This document shows, one piece after another, positions 1 to 8,286 of a stretch of DNA of 20,464 nucleotides (within the stretch, counting starts at the first letter, position 1; each line of letters begins with the position of its first letter). Below the pieces are notes generated by a model. That model saw only the letters and a program-made list of their open reading frames with translations, was not told the origin of the DNA and searched no databases. The DNA lies in contig DDPL01000047.1 in assembly GCA_002342175.1 (NCBI GenBank), forward strand, positions 7,488 to 27,951, in the 5' to 3' direction. The position numbers and the translations under genes are program-made. The stretch is from Legionellales bacterium UBA2469. GTDB lineage: Bacteria; Pseudomonadota; Gammaproteobacteria; Legionellales; Legionellaceae.

Positions 1-786
1 ATCATTACCGCACCAACGGCAAAGCCCAATCCAGCATGGTTAAATTTTGTTGTTACGGGCAAAGCGCGGGGGAATATTCGAAGCTTTCTAAAAATGCAAC
101 ATCATGCAGAACTGATTGCCATGGGTAAGCGTTTGCTAGAACAAGCCCTTGAGAACTGGCAGGAAAATATTGAAAAGATCCCTCAGGAGTCGATGCAAGC
201 TTTATTGGAGGATTTAAATTTAAAACATCTCGACGATGTATATTTCGCAGTTGGTAAAGGTGAACAAATGCCGATGGTGGTCGCAAAACGTTTAGTGGCA
301 TCAGTAAAATCAGGACATTTTGAATCACAAGATTCAATGTTGCCAATTGCCATAAAAGGCACCGAAGGGATGGCAATTCAATTTGCGGATTGTTGTCAGC
401 CGATTCCAGGCGATGCCATATGCGGTATTTTGCGTGAAGGACATGCCATTCAGGTTCATACCACCGATTGTAAGGTTTTGATGAAATCTAGAATTGATCC
501 TGCTTCTATTATTGCATTGGCATGGGATGAGCAAGTCAGTGGTGATTTCTGGGCTGAGTTGGTCGTTGATGTGATCAATGAGCGTGGTGTGTTAGCTGGT
601 CTTGCAACGGCTATTTCTGAAGCAGAATCCAATATCGCGGATATTCATGTGGACCCTCGAGATGGTCGTCATAATTCGATTTCTTTCCTTGTCAGTGTCA
701 ATAATCGCATTCATTTGGCTCGAATCATGAAAAAACTTCGTGCCGTGAAATCAGTCAGTCGTTTATATCGAAAACGAAAAGGTTAA
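1..786 (+). CDS. spoT: Bifunctional (p)ppGpp synthase/hydrolase SpoT, C-terminal part (5' end outside window)
   Basis: This is the 3' end of a RelA/SpoT-family gene. The reading frame is open from base 1, so 261 C-terminal residues are visible and the catalytic hydrolase and synthetase domains lie outside the window. It opens with the end of the TGS domain (PAWLNFVVTGKARGNIRSFL, a typical SpoT stretch). A helical segment follows, then the conserved Cys-containing domain (FADCCQPIPGD, later TTDC), and a C-terminal ACT domain from about the last 80 residues (ELVVDVINERGVLAGL). These regions regulate the switch between (p)ppGpp synthesis and breakdown in the stringent response. The ATG at 94 is internal and is not the start. 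The gene is followed 5 bases later by ridA, so the two are probably cotranscribed. SpoT is preferred over RelA because of the ridA neighbour and the general resemblance of the sequence. Confidence 0.93.
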   Translation: MITAPTAKPNPAWLNFVVTGKARGNIRSFLKMQHHAELIAMGKRLLEQALENWQENIEKIPQESMQALLEDLNLKHLDDVYFAVGKGEQMPMVVAKRLVASVKSGHFESQDSMLPIAIKGTEGMAIQFADCCQPIPGDAICGILREGHAIQVHTTDCKVLMKSRIDPASIIALAWDEQVSGDFWAELVVDVINERGVLAGLATAISEAESNIADIHVDPRDGRHNSISFLVSVNNRIHLARIMKKLRAVKSVSRLYRKRKG

Positions 787-791
787 GCATC

Positions 792-1169
792 ATGTTAAAA
801 GTTATTCATGCTGAAAAAGCACCACAAGCAAATGGGGTTTATAGTCAAGCCATTGAATTTGATAAAATGGTGTTTTTGTCCGGACAAATTCCTTTAAACC
901 CTGAAACAGGACAGGTATGCTCTGAAAATTTTGTAGAACAAGTGCATCAAGTTTTTCAAAATTGCCGCGAAGTTTGCCGTGCAGCAGGAGGGGATTTACA
1001 CCAAATCATTAAATTAACGATATATGTCACGGATATGAAAAATTTTCAGTATGTGAATGAAGTCATGATGAAGTATTTTAATGCACCTTATCCTGCAAGA
1101 GCTGTAGTGGGTGTTCAAGCCTTACCTAGAAAAGTTCAAATTGAAATTGAAGCCATTATGGGCAAATAA
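792..1169 (+). CDS. ridA: RidA/YjgF family enamine/imine deaminase
   Basis: A 125-residue protein of normal length for the Rid family, which hydrolyses reactive enamine/imine intermediates such as 2-aminoacrylate made by PLP enzymes. Family hallmarks are visible. There is GVYSQAIEFD near residue 15 and FLSGQIPLNPETG near 29. The conserved Arg lies in PARAVVGVQALP, which contacts the substrate carboxylate, and the C-terminal VQIEIEAI completes the pattern. The protein is expected to be a cytoplasmic trimer. The start is only 5 bases after the spoT stop; an AAAAGG sequence at the end of spoT, about 9 bases upstream, can serve as the ribosome binding site. Adjacency of spoT and ridA is seen in many gammaproteobacteria. 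Confidence 0.93.
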   Translation: MLKVIHAEKAPQANGVYSQAIEFDKMVFLSGQIPLNPETGQVCSENFVEQVHQVFQNCREVCRAAGGDLHQIIKLTIYVTDMKNFQYVNEVMMKYFNAPYPARAVVGVQALPRKVQIEIEAIMGK

Positions 1170-1187
1170 ATTTTACCAAAATGCGGC

Positions 1188-1220
1188 GAAAAGCCCCTGG
1201 ATTCATCCATGGGGTGTTTC
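1188..1220 (+). terminator. Possible transcription terminator or attenuating hairpin after ridA
   Basis: A hairpin lies 19 bases after the ridA stop. The core pairs CCCC (1194-1197) with GGGG (1211-1214) and TGGA (1198-1201) with TCCA (1206-1209), with one bulged T and a TTCA loop. The outer GAAA (1188-1191) pairs with TTTC (1217-1220). The following bases are AGCTTAAGTTT, so the U tract is poor. It is the only strong stem between ridA and uup, but the missing U run leaves intrinsic termination uncertain. The rest of the gap up to 1301 holds no gene and no convincing promoter. Confidence 0.4.
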
Positions 1221-1301
1221 AGCTTAAGTTTATGTACAAGGCTACCACATGATTGCTTTGTCAATGTGAAGAAATTAGAAGATTGATTTTTAAGAGTTAA
1301 G

Positions 1302-3146
1302 ATGAGTTTATTATTAAGTTTACAAAACGCAGCGTTTATTCATTCTGGTCGTCCAATTTTATTTGGGGCAAACTGGCAGATCAATGACGGCCAACGATTT
1401 GCGTTAATTGGTCGAAATGGTATTGGAAAATCGACCCTTATGCAAATTTTAGAGGGTAAACTTCAATTGGATAAAGGACAAATCCAATACCAGAAAGGTG
1501 TTCGAATAGCAGCACTTCCTCAAGATTTATCACAAGCCTTTGGCCAGAATATTTTTGAAGAAGTTTTATTGCGCGTTCAACAATTTGGTGGCGTTCCTGC
1601 GCATATATCAGCTTCAGATTTTGAGTTAGAATCTGACATGATTCATTTATCTGCTCAGCATCATGATGATCCTTTTTTATTAGATGTTGTTGTGAAATGT
1701 AATGAATTAGGCCACGTCATGCAGCTGCGTTGGTGTGATCATTGGCGAGATTTATCCGGCGGTATGAAACGTCGAGTCGCATTGGTAGCTGCCTTATTGG
1801 CCAATCCAGATATTCTCTTATTAGACGAACCAACCAATCATTTGGATATTCAATCTATTCTATGGTTAGAGCAGTTTCTTTTGAAATTTAAAGGTGCAGC
1901 AGTTATCGTTACGCACGATAGAGCTTTTTTAAAAGCCGTATCGAATCAGATTGTCGCACTCGATGATGGACATTTACGCCAATACCAAGATGGCTATGAA
2001 ACTTATTTAAATCAACGTGCTGCTGAATTAGCGGCGGTTGAAAATGAAAATAACCGTTTGCAACAAAAACTTGCCCAGGAAGAACACTGGTTACATCGTG
2101 GAGTAACGGCAAGAAGGGCTCGTAACCAGGGACGTTTAAATGCACTCATAGACTTAAGAAAAACCATGGCTGAGCGTCAAAAAAATATGGGAATGCCTGG
2201 ACAATGGAACCCTCAAATGGTGCGCTCAGGTCGAGTTTTACTCACGGCCGAAAATATTGACTTTAGCTTTGAAGGTAAAAACATCTTAAACGATTTTTCC
2301 ATGATGGTGATGCGTGGCGATAAAATTGGAATTGTCGGACCCAATGGTTGTGGCAAAACCACTTTGGCAAGAATTATGCTCGGACAACTTCCTATACAAT
2401 CTGGAAACTTGAAATTTTCGACGACGTTAGAGCCCATTTACTTTGATCAATTACAAAATAAATTAAAAATGGACAAAAATGTGCTATATAATATAGCAGA
2501 TGGTGCAGAATATATTAATACAGAAAATGGCCAAATACATGTGGCAAGTTATTTAAAAGATTTTTGTTTTATGTCCGATCAACTAATAAGACCGGTGCAC
2601 ACTTTATCAGGTGGAGAACGACAACGCCTGATGTTAGCGAAGTGTATGACGGAACATGGAAACTGTTTGGTGTTTGATGAGCCAACCAATGATTTAGATT
2701 TGGAGAGCTTAGAACAATTATCCAATCTAATGGTTAGTTACCCCGGTACGTTTATTCTTATTAGTCACGATAGGGCGTTTATTCAAGATGTGGTTACACG
2801 ATTACTGGTTTGGGAAGCGCCAGGCGTATTTAAGGAAGTATTACCTGAAGAATGGAATCCTGTATTTCAAGATGCGAATACACCAGTGGCTAAACCTAAT
2901 GAACTTTCTAAAGTGAAGGTTGTAACACAGACTTTAAGCTATGCCGAACAAAAGGAATTGCTTAAATTGCCGGATGAAATTACAAAAATTGAAAAGGAAA
3001 TTGCAAAACTCCATGATGAAATGGGTGCACTAAATTTTTATGAACGATCAGCACAAGAACAAGAAAAAACCTTGTTGGCCCTAAAGAACCAGGAAGCCAA
3101 ATTAGAGTGTCTTTTTGAACGTTGGCAAAAATTGGAAGATAAATAA
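1302..3146 (+). CDS. uup: ABC-F family ATPase Uup
   Basis: A 614-residue soluble twin-ATPase protein of the ABC-F family, without membrane segments. The first cassette has Walker A GRNGIGKST (37-45), signature LSGG (151-154) and Walker B LLLDEPTNHLD (Asp175, Glu176). The second has GPNGCGKTT (346-354), LSGGERQR and LVFDEPTNDLD, followed by ISHDRAF. The linker between cassettes contains QKLAQEEHWLHRGVTARRAR, and the C-terminal tail is a predicted coiled coil (LSYAEQKELLKLP to the end). Both match Uup specifically rather than EttA, YheS or YbiT. Uup is linked to ribosome assembly, translation and suppression of transposon precise excision, and its C-terminal coiled coil binds DNA. The start is supported only by a modest AAGAG at 1292-1296. 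The next gene starts 13 bases downstream. Confidence 0.92.
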   Translation: MSLLLSLQNAAFIHSGRPILFGANWQINDGQRFALIGRNGIGKSTLMQILEGKLQLDKGQIQYQKGVRIAALPQDLSQAFGQNIFEEVLLRVQQFGGVPAHISASDFELESDMIHLSAQHHDDPFLLDVVVKCNELGHVMQLRWCDHWRDLSGGMKRRVALVAALLANPDILLLDEPTNHLDIQSILWLEQFLLKFKGAAVIVTHDRAFLKAVSNQIVALDDGHLRQYQDGYETYLNQRAAELAAVENENNRLQQKLAQEEHWLHRGVTARRARNQGRLNALIDLRKTMAERQKNMGMPGQWNPQMVRSGRVLLTAENIDFSFEGKNILNDFSMMVMRGDKIGIVGPNGCGKTTLARIMLGQLPIQSGNLKFSTTLEPIYFDQLQNKLKMDKNVLYNIADGAEYINTENGQIHVASYLKDFCFMSDQLIRPVHTLSGGERQRLMLAKCMTEHGNCLVFDEPTNDLDLESLEQLSNLMVSYPGTFILISHDRAFIQDVVTRLLVWEAPGVFKEVLPEEWNPVFQDANTPVAKPNELSKVKVVTQTLSYAEQKELLKLPDEITKIEKEIAKLHDEMGALNFYERSAQEQEKTLLALKNQEAKLECLFERWQKLEDK

Positions 3147-3159
3147 GAGGTCAAGTGAT

Positions 3160-3594
3160 ATGTTATTATTAATTGTCTTGGTGGCAATGTTATCAATTGC
3201 TTCATTTTTTCATGAAGAGATTAAGCGAACTTATCAAAAAATCAATAAAATTCCTTATCTTTTTAGTATCACGATGATTTTGCTTTTAACCCATTTGACA
3301 TTCTCTAATATTGATGTGGTGGATGGATTTTTATCGGTTATGCAATACCATTTAAATCATTTTTTAAAATGGGTTTTTAATTTTGTTTATCCTTATATGG
3401 CACCAGAATATGCGATCTTTATTACAAAATTCCTATTAAAAGTGATTTGTTTGGGTATTTGGGTTATCTATCCCTATTACTATCAAAGAAATCTCAATTG
3501 CTTGGTACATGCATCAGAGATTTTGACTGTAAAAGTCATTTGTGCTTTTATCCTATTGATAGAATTATATATTTTTAGTGTTTTTGGGCTTTAA
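3160..3594 (+). CDS. Uncharacterised inner-membrane protein
   Basis: A 144-residue hydrophobic protein that I do not recognise. Four likely transmembrane stretches are visible: the N-terminal MLLLIVLVAMLSIASFF, a second around residues 32-50, a third around 88-105 (KFLLKVICLGIWVIY) and a last one at the C-terminus (VICAFILLIELYIFSVF). Short charged loops separate them. The frame extends upstream to an ATG at 3115 inside uup, but the ATG at 3160 has an AGAGG Shine-Dalgarno about 8 bases upstream and starts directly at the first membrane segment, so I chose it. It is 13 bases from uup and probably cotranscribed with it. Its stop codon shares a TTAA palindrome with the stop of the converging efflux pump gene. 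The aromatic-rich loop (PYYYQRN) is notable, but no function can be assigned. Confidence 0.7.
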   Translation: MLLLIVLVAMLSIASFFHEEIKRTYQKINKIPYLFSITMILLLTHLTFSNIDVVDGFLSVMQYHLNHFLKWVFNFVYPYMAPEYAIFITKFLLKVICLGIWVIYPYYYQRNLNCLVHASEILTVKVICAFILLIELYIFSVFGL

Positions 3595-6500
3595 GCGTCA
3601 CAAACAGACGGAACCCACTCCTTTTTTAAAATCGGAGCAGAAATAAAACAGTACATGCATGGAACAATAAATAGCGTAAATAATGTTCCAATCCCCATTC
3701 CAAATGCAATGATAATGCCCATGGCAATTCGGCTTTGAGCACCTGCACCCGATGCAAAAATCATCGGTAATACCCCAAAAATCATGGCGCCTGTGGTCAT
3801 GAGAATGGGGCGCATGCGCATTTGAGCGGCTTTCATCACAGCAGCTTTCACATCGAGTCCTTCCTTTATCTTAACCTCGTTGGCAAAATCGACGATTAAA
3901 ATGCCGTGTTTGCTAATCAGTCCAACCAATGTGAGCAAAGCAATTTGAGTATAAATGTTTATGGAACATAAACCTAAAAATACAGGCAATAAAGCGGCAC
4001 AAAGTGTCAGCGGAAGACTGGTTAAAATGATAAGTGGATCTCGGAAGCTATTATACTGACACGCCAATACCAAATAAATGGTTATCAGTGCTAACATAAA
4101 AATGGGAAAAAGCGAAGATTGTTCTTGTAAAAATTGCCGCGCTTGTCCGCCAAAATCAATTCGATATTGTTGTGGAACATGTTTTTTCGCAATGGCTTGT
4201 AATTCATTAATGGCCTTTCCCATTGGGACACCAGGTAATAAAACACCCTGAATGGTCGCCGCATTAGCTTGTTGAAAATGCGGAATATTATTAGGCTCGT
4301 ATAAAGGTTTTAATTCAATTAAATTGGCTAAAGGAACCAGTTGTTTTTGAGGGTTTATTAGCGATAATTCGTTGAGTTGACTGACATAAGCCCGATGGAC
4401 GGATTTAAGTTGTGGAATGATATTATAACGCTTATCGTCCATGGAAAAGTAATTGACTTGTCCATTCGCCAAGGAAGAAGAAAGCACTTGGCCAATTTGA
4501 CTCATGGTAAATCCCATGAGAGCTGCTTTTTCTCGATTAATTTGAATTTCATATTGTGTTTCATTAATTTTTAATGTGCTATCAATGAAAATAAATAAAC
4601 CTGTTTTTTTGGCTTCATTTAAAACATCATCAGCCTTTTGTACCAGTTCTTTGATGTCACCATAGGATTGAAGAACCATCTGAAAGGGAGGGCCATCTCC
4701 GCCACCAGGAAGCGCAGACGGAATGATAGCAAAGGTATTGAGTCCGGTAATATGATTTAAGTCTTGTTGTAGAGGCGTTTTTAATTTGAACTGTGTCACA
4801 TCTCGTTTCTTCCAAGGCTTGAGTACCAATCCCGCAATGGGGGATGCGCTATTGATAACGAAATAATGTTCCATGGCCGAAATTTTTTTAAAGATAGATT
4901 CCATTTCTTGAATATATGGGCGATTGGCAATTTTTGTCGCCTGAGCTTGACCGGAGGAAATCATAAAAAAGAAGCCTTGATCTTCTTCAGGTGCAATTTC
5001 ATGCGCGGAATATTGGTAAAGGACAAGGGATAAAATTAGACTGAAACCAATAAGCAATAATGCGACTTGTTTGTGTTGTAAAATATCAGATAATTTAGTG
5101 ATGTATCGTGACTCTAAACGGGTTAGTTGTTGTTGGAAGAGCAAAAACAAACGAGAACCCTGTTGATGCTGATTAGAAGTGATTAATTTAGAATTCAGTA
5201 ATGGGGAGAGGGTTAACGCAATAAAACCGGATAAAATAACGGTCCCAGCAAGTGTTAAAGCAAATTCTTTAAAAAGGCTGCCCGTTAAGCCAACGCTAAA
5301 AGCAATTGGTGCAAATACCGCAGCTAAGGTGATGGTCATACCAATTACTGGTTTGCAGATTTCAGCACTTCCTTGTAAACAAGCCGTCCATATGTTTTGA
5401 GATCGTTCAAAATGTCGATGAATGTTTTCAACGACGACGATCGCATCGTCGACCACTAAACCAATCGCTAAAACAAAAGCTAGCAGGGTAAGTAAGTTAA
5501 TGGAACATCCCGTCGCATATAAAACGGTAGCCATGCTAATTAATGAAAAAGGAATGGTAATAATTGGAATCAAAACAGTGCGCCAGGATCCTAAAAATAA
5601 ATATATCACACCAATAACAATTAGGACAGCTTCAATGAGCGTGGTGACCACTTCGTGTAAAGCTTCCTTAATATATTTTGTGGCATCATAAACTACTGTT
5701 GCGCTTAGATTTGGGGGAAACTGAGATTGTAAAATAGGAAGGTTTTGCCGAACATCTTCAATCACAATTAATGGATTGGCAGTCGGTGTGGGTGTGACGG
5801 CAAGGAATATGGCCTTTTGACCATCGAAGCGAGCTTCAGAATCATAGTTTTCTGCACCTAATGAGATTTTTGCAACATCGTCTAATCGAATAATTGAGCC
5901 GTCGGGACATGTTAAATTCAGTTTTTTGAAGTCATCGAGTTGATGTAAATCCGTATTGGTTATAAGCGGGGTCGCGATAAAGTGATTTTTTATTTCCCCT
6001 GCGGTTGTTAAGAACTGGTTGTTATTTAATGCCGTGACCACATCATTTTCAGATAAATGGTGGGCCATCAGTTGATCGGGATGAATCGCAATGCGTAAAG
6101 CATATTTCTGACCACCAATGATATCGATTTTGGCAACGCCATCAAGATTGCTCAATTGGGGTTGAATCACTCGAAAGGCATAATCTGTCATGCTTTGAGG
6201 CGTTAGGGTTGGGCTCTTAAGACTAATATACATCAGCGGTGTTGCAGAATCAGATTTTTTATCAATCACAGGTTTCATGGCTGCTGGAGGTAATAGGTTT
6301 GTAACGGCTTGAACCTTATTGATTATATCAAGCAATACCGTTTGTGAATCGGCATTTAATTTTAAATGAACGGTAATAGAGCTCATACCTTTACTGCTTT
6401 GAGAGGTGATGTAATCAAGACCTTCGGCATTGGCAATGGCATTTTCAAGCGTGGATGTGACCAAACCGGCCACCAAATGCGAGCCTGCACCAGGGTATGC

Positions 6501-6647
6501 GGTATTGATGTTAATGACGGCCGTGCTCATTTTTGGAAATTGCCGGATAGGTAATTTAAAACAAGAAAATAAACCAATACATAAAATCATTAAATTAATG
6601 GACATGCTAATGACAGGTTTTTTTAAAAAATAATCAGTAATGGACAT
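3591..6647 (-). CDS. RND (HAE-1 type) multidrug efflux pump, inner-membrane transporter
   Basis: A 1018-residue AcrB/MexB-type proton-drug antiporter, slightly shorter than AcrB (1049). The N-terminal first membrane helix is followed by the porter segment FPKMSTAVININTAYPGA. TM4 carries the proton-relay pair in GLVVDDAIVVVENIHRH (Asp400, Asp401), and TM10 carries the matching Lys913 in LVGLISKHGILIVDFANEV. The FxGSWRTVLIP and YNSFRDPLIIL segments that begin TM3-like and TM9-like regions are intact, so the pump looks functional. It starts 3 bases after the stop of the adaptor gene upstream and must be cotranslated with it. No TolC-type outer-membrane gene is present in the window, so that partner must be encoded elsewhere. 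The substrate cannot be told from sequence; biocides, dyes or host-derived amphiphiles are typical of the family. Confidence 0.95.
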   Translation of the reverse strand: MSITDYFLKKPVISMSINLMILCIGLFSCFKLPIRQFPKMSTAVININTAYPGAGSHLVAGLVTSTLENAIANAEGLDYITSQSSKGMSSITVHLKLNADSQTVLLDIINKVQAVTNLLPPAAMKPVIDKKSDSATPLMYISLKSPTLTPQSMTDYAFRVIQPQLSNLDGVAKIDIIGGQKYALRIAIHPDQLMAHHLSENDVVTALNNNQFLTTAGEIKNHFIATPLITNTDLHQLDDFKKLNLTCPDGSIIRLDDVAKISLGAENYDSEARFDGQKAIFLAVTPTPTANPLIVIEDVRQNLPILQSQFPPNLSATVVYDATKYIKEALHEVVTTLIEAVLIVIGVIYLFLGSWRTVLIPIITIPFSLISMATVLYATGCSINLLTLLAFVLAIGLVVDDAIVVVENIHRHFERSQNIWTACLQGSAEICKPVIGMTITLAAVFAPIAFSVGLTGSLFKEFALTLAGTVILSGFIALTLSPLLNSKLITSNQHQQGSRLFLLFQQQLTRLESRYITKLSDILQHKQVALLLIGFSLILSLVLYQYSAHEIAPEEDQGFFFMISSGQAQATKIANRPYIQEMESIFKKISAMEHYFVINSASPIAGLVLKPWKKRDVTQFKLKTPLQQDLNHITGLNTFAIIPSALPGGGDGPPFQMVLQSYGDIKELVQKADDVLNEAKKTGLFIFIDSTLKINETQYEIQINREKAALMGFTMSQIGQVLSSSLANGQVNYFSMDDKRYNIIPQLKSVHRAYVSQLNELSLINPQKQLVPLANLIELKPLYEPNNIPHFQQANAATIQGVLLPGVPMGKAINELQAIAKKHVPQQYRIDFGGQARQFLQEQSSLFPIFMLALITIYLVLACQYNSFRDPLIILTSLPLTLCAALLPVFLGLCSINIYTQIALLTLVGLISKHGILIVDFANEVKIKEGLDVKAAVMKAAQMRMRPILMTTGAMIFGVLPMIFASGAGAQSRIAMGIIIAFGMGIGTLFTLFIVPCMYCFISAPILKKEWVPSVCDA

Positions 6648-6650
6648 TGT

Positions 6651-7757
6651 TTACTCGTGTTTTTCTTTTACTTGAGCGAAAGATAAGTCTCTTACCTTTT
6701 GCGTTCCGGAGTCGACAATCCATGATTTCGGATCGAGTGGACTCAGAATAATGGTTTGTAAATTTTTGCTTTGGCCAACCTTCACTTGAACTTGGTGAAG
6801 CTCCCAAGGTTCAGAAGGATTTTTTTGAGTGGCTTGAAAGAGGGTGGGACCTCGAGATGTGGTCAAAATTGCCGTTTGGGGAACGGTTATGTTTTTTTCC
6901 TCATCAGAAACGGGTACTGATACATTGACAAATGCACCGGGTAAAAAGGTGTGATCATGATTATCGACATGTGCGCGAACCCAAATGGTGTGTGCATTGG
7001 ATTCAGAAGCAGGCTCGATAGCTGTAATGCGTGCATGATGAATTTGATTATCTTGTGTGGTAAATTGGATAGAGCGACCAATCATCAGATGATTAAAAAA
7101 ACGTTCAGGTACACGAAAATCCAAATGTAGAGCAGACAATTTTTGGAGTGTGGCAATATGTTGTTGTCCTGGGGATATGTATTGCCCAATGTGAATTTCT
7201 GGGATTCCCATAATACCACTAAAAGCCGCGTGAATTTGTTTGTGTTCAAGACGGGCTTTGGCATCTTCCATGGCGGCCATGGCTTTTTTAAAACTCGCCT
7301 TGGTTTGCCAGTATTGTGTTTTGGAAATATTGTGTTGTTGATACAAAATGGTGTATTGCGCATATAGTTTTTTCTGGAGCTGGTACTCGGCTTTTTGCAT
7401 ATTAAACTGTGCAATTTCATTTGCATTTTCCATGCCAATCAACACATCATCTTTTTTAACTTCCTGACCTGGTTTAAAAAAGATATGTTCCACGATCCCG
7501 GATTCTTTGGGAGAAATATTAATGGTTTGAAGCGCGGAGAGTTGCCCCACGGTATGGTACTTTTCAACCCAATGTTGTTGTTTGGGATGTGTAATGGTTA
7601 CCCATGGCATTTGTTTTTGAAATTGACCAATGAAGTGATTCATTAAAAGGGTTTTAATGGTGTAAATAGAAACGAGGGCAACCACTAAAATGATAGAATA
7701 TTTGAGCGTCTTGCGCACAAGTGGATTGTCAAAAAAAGATTCAAAAATGCGTTTCAT
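6651..7757 (-). CDS. RND efflux periplasmic adaptor subunit (HlyD/MFP family)
   Basis: A 368-residue membrane fusion protein. Residues about 18-38 form an uncleaved N-terminal membrane anchor (YSIILVVALVSIYTI). No lipobox is present, unlike AcrA or MexA. Two lipoyl half-motifs (about 79-108, SPKESGIVEHIFFKPGQEV, and about 174-205, AAFSGIMGIPEIHIGQYISPG) flank a short alpha-hairpin coiled coil (about 112-172). The beta-barrel and membrane-proximal domain follow (FLPGAFVNVSVPV, VPQTAIL). The protein bridges the RND pump to an outer-membrane channel. The gene ends 3 bases before the pump gene. The ATG has no good Shine-Dalgarno: the bases before it are TTTTTTCATTGT. It heads the two-gene unit after a 251-base gap and so probably has its own promoter. 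Confidence 0.93.
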   Translation of the reverse strand: MKRIFESFFDNPLVRKTLKYSIILVVALVSIYTIKTLLMNHFIGQFQKQMPWVTITHPKQQHWVEKYHTVGQLSALQTINISPKESGIVEHIFFKPGQEVKKDDVLIGMENANEIAQFNMQKAEYQLQKKLYAQYTILYQQHNISKTQYWQTKASFKKAMAAMEDAKARLEHKQIHAAFSGIMGIPEIHIGQYISPGQQHIATLQKLSALHLDFRVPERFFNHLMIGRSIQFTTQDNQIHHARITAIEPASESNAHTIWVRAHVDNHDHTFLPGAFVNVSVPVSDEEKNITVPQTAILTTSRGPTLFQATQKNPSEPWELHQVQVKVGQSKNLQTIILSPLDPKSWIVDSGTQKVRDLSFAQVKEKHE

Positions 7758-8008
7758 ACAATGAAAAAATATGAATGATTCTTATATAACCATATAAAAC
7801 GCATAAGGACAAGGGGATGTATTAAATCTGAGGCGATATATTATATTTCTCAAGTTGTTCTTGGTATTTCTAAAATTTTTAATGGTTGCACGATGAATTA
7901 ACGCGCGCATTTTTTGAAAGTTAAAATCAACTATACTTTCAAGGGGGTGAAAATATCTCAAAGGATTTTTGTGGATCAGAAAGAAAAATAATTGCCTATT
8001 TTATTTTG
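7758..8008. other. Gene-free gap upstream of the efflux genes
   Basis: No open reading frame with a plausible start is visible on either strand. The gap is AT-rich and should hold the promoter of the efflux unit on the minus strand. A weak candidate is TTGTCC, then 17 bases, then TTATAT, overlapping the inverted repeat near 7782-7797. A second inverted repeat, TTGAAAG (7914-7920) and CTTTCAA (7936-7942), surrounds a 15-base spacer and is followed by GGGGGTG. I cannot assign it. It has no U run on the minus strand, so it is not an obvious terminator for the 88-residue gene that ends at 8009. Confidence 0.5.
7782..7797. promoter_or_regulatory. Inverted repeat upstream of the efflux adaptor gene, possible operator
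   Basis: The sequence TTATAT-AACC-ATATAA is a perfect 6-base inverted repeat around a 4-base centre, 25-40 bases before the adaptor start codon. Its position fits an operator for a local repressor of the TetR or MarR kind, as many RND pumps have, but no regulator gene is nearby. In such AT-rich DNA an arm of this length can also arise by chance. Confidence 0.25.
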
Positions 8009-8275
8009 TTAATGAACCGATTGTCCAGCAATAAATTGCATGCTTAATATTCTTCGAGCAATGGTTTCGCCTTTAACAGCGCCATATTGATGAATAAAAT
8101 AGGCTGTCATTTCTATGACCCATTGTGATAATTGAATATTCATGGTCTTTTTAAATGTGTTCACTTTAACTTCAAAAATACCGATGCGCTCATCCATATC
8201 ATGAGTTGAAGCATAACGTTGAATAAAAAATTGGGCAAGTTTTAAATCTTTCTTTTTTGTTGGCCAGTCTTTCAT
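8009..8275 (-). CDS. Uncharacterised 88-residue protein
   Basis: A small protein that I do not recognise. It is basic at the N-terminus (MKDWPTKKKDLKLAQFF), lacks a signal peptide or membrane segment, and appears mostly helical. The region IQLSQWVIEMTAYFIHQYGAVKG and the ending GETIARRILSMQFIAGQS look like a compact folded domain rather than random translation. It starts 11 bases after the stop of the AI-2E permease gene on the same strand and is probably the last gene of that transcript. No Shine-Dalgarno is visible before the ATG, so translation may depend on coupling. No long competing frame covers the same bases. The function is unknown. Confidence 0.6.
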   Translation of the reverse strand: MKDWPTKKKDLKLAQFFIQRYASTHDMDERIGIFEVKVNTFKKTMNIQLSQWVIEMTAYFIHQYGAVKGETIARRILSMQFIAGQSVH

Positions 8276-8286
8276 AATTTAACAGC

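Noticed and set aside
1258..1286. Promoter before uup (TTGTCA, 17 bases, GATTGA)
   Set aside because: The -35 match is fair, but the -10 hexamer has only two matches to consensus, so it is not reported as a feature.
3115..3159. Earlier start of the small membrane protein inside uup
   Set aside because: The upstream ATG has no ribosome site and would add a charged leader before the first membrane helix. The ATG at 3160 has AGAGG at good spacing.
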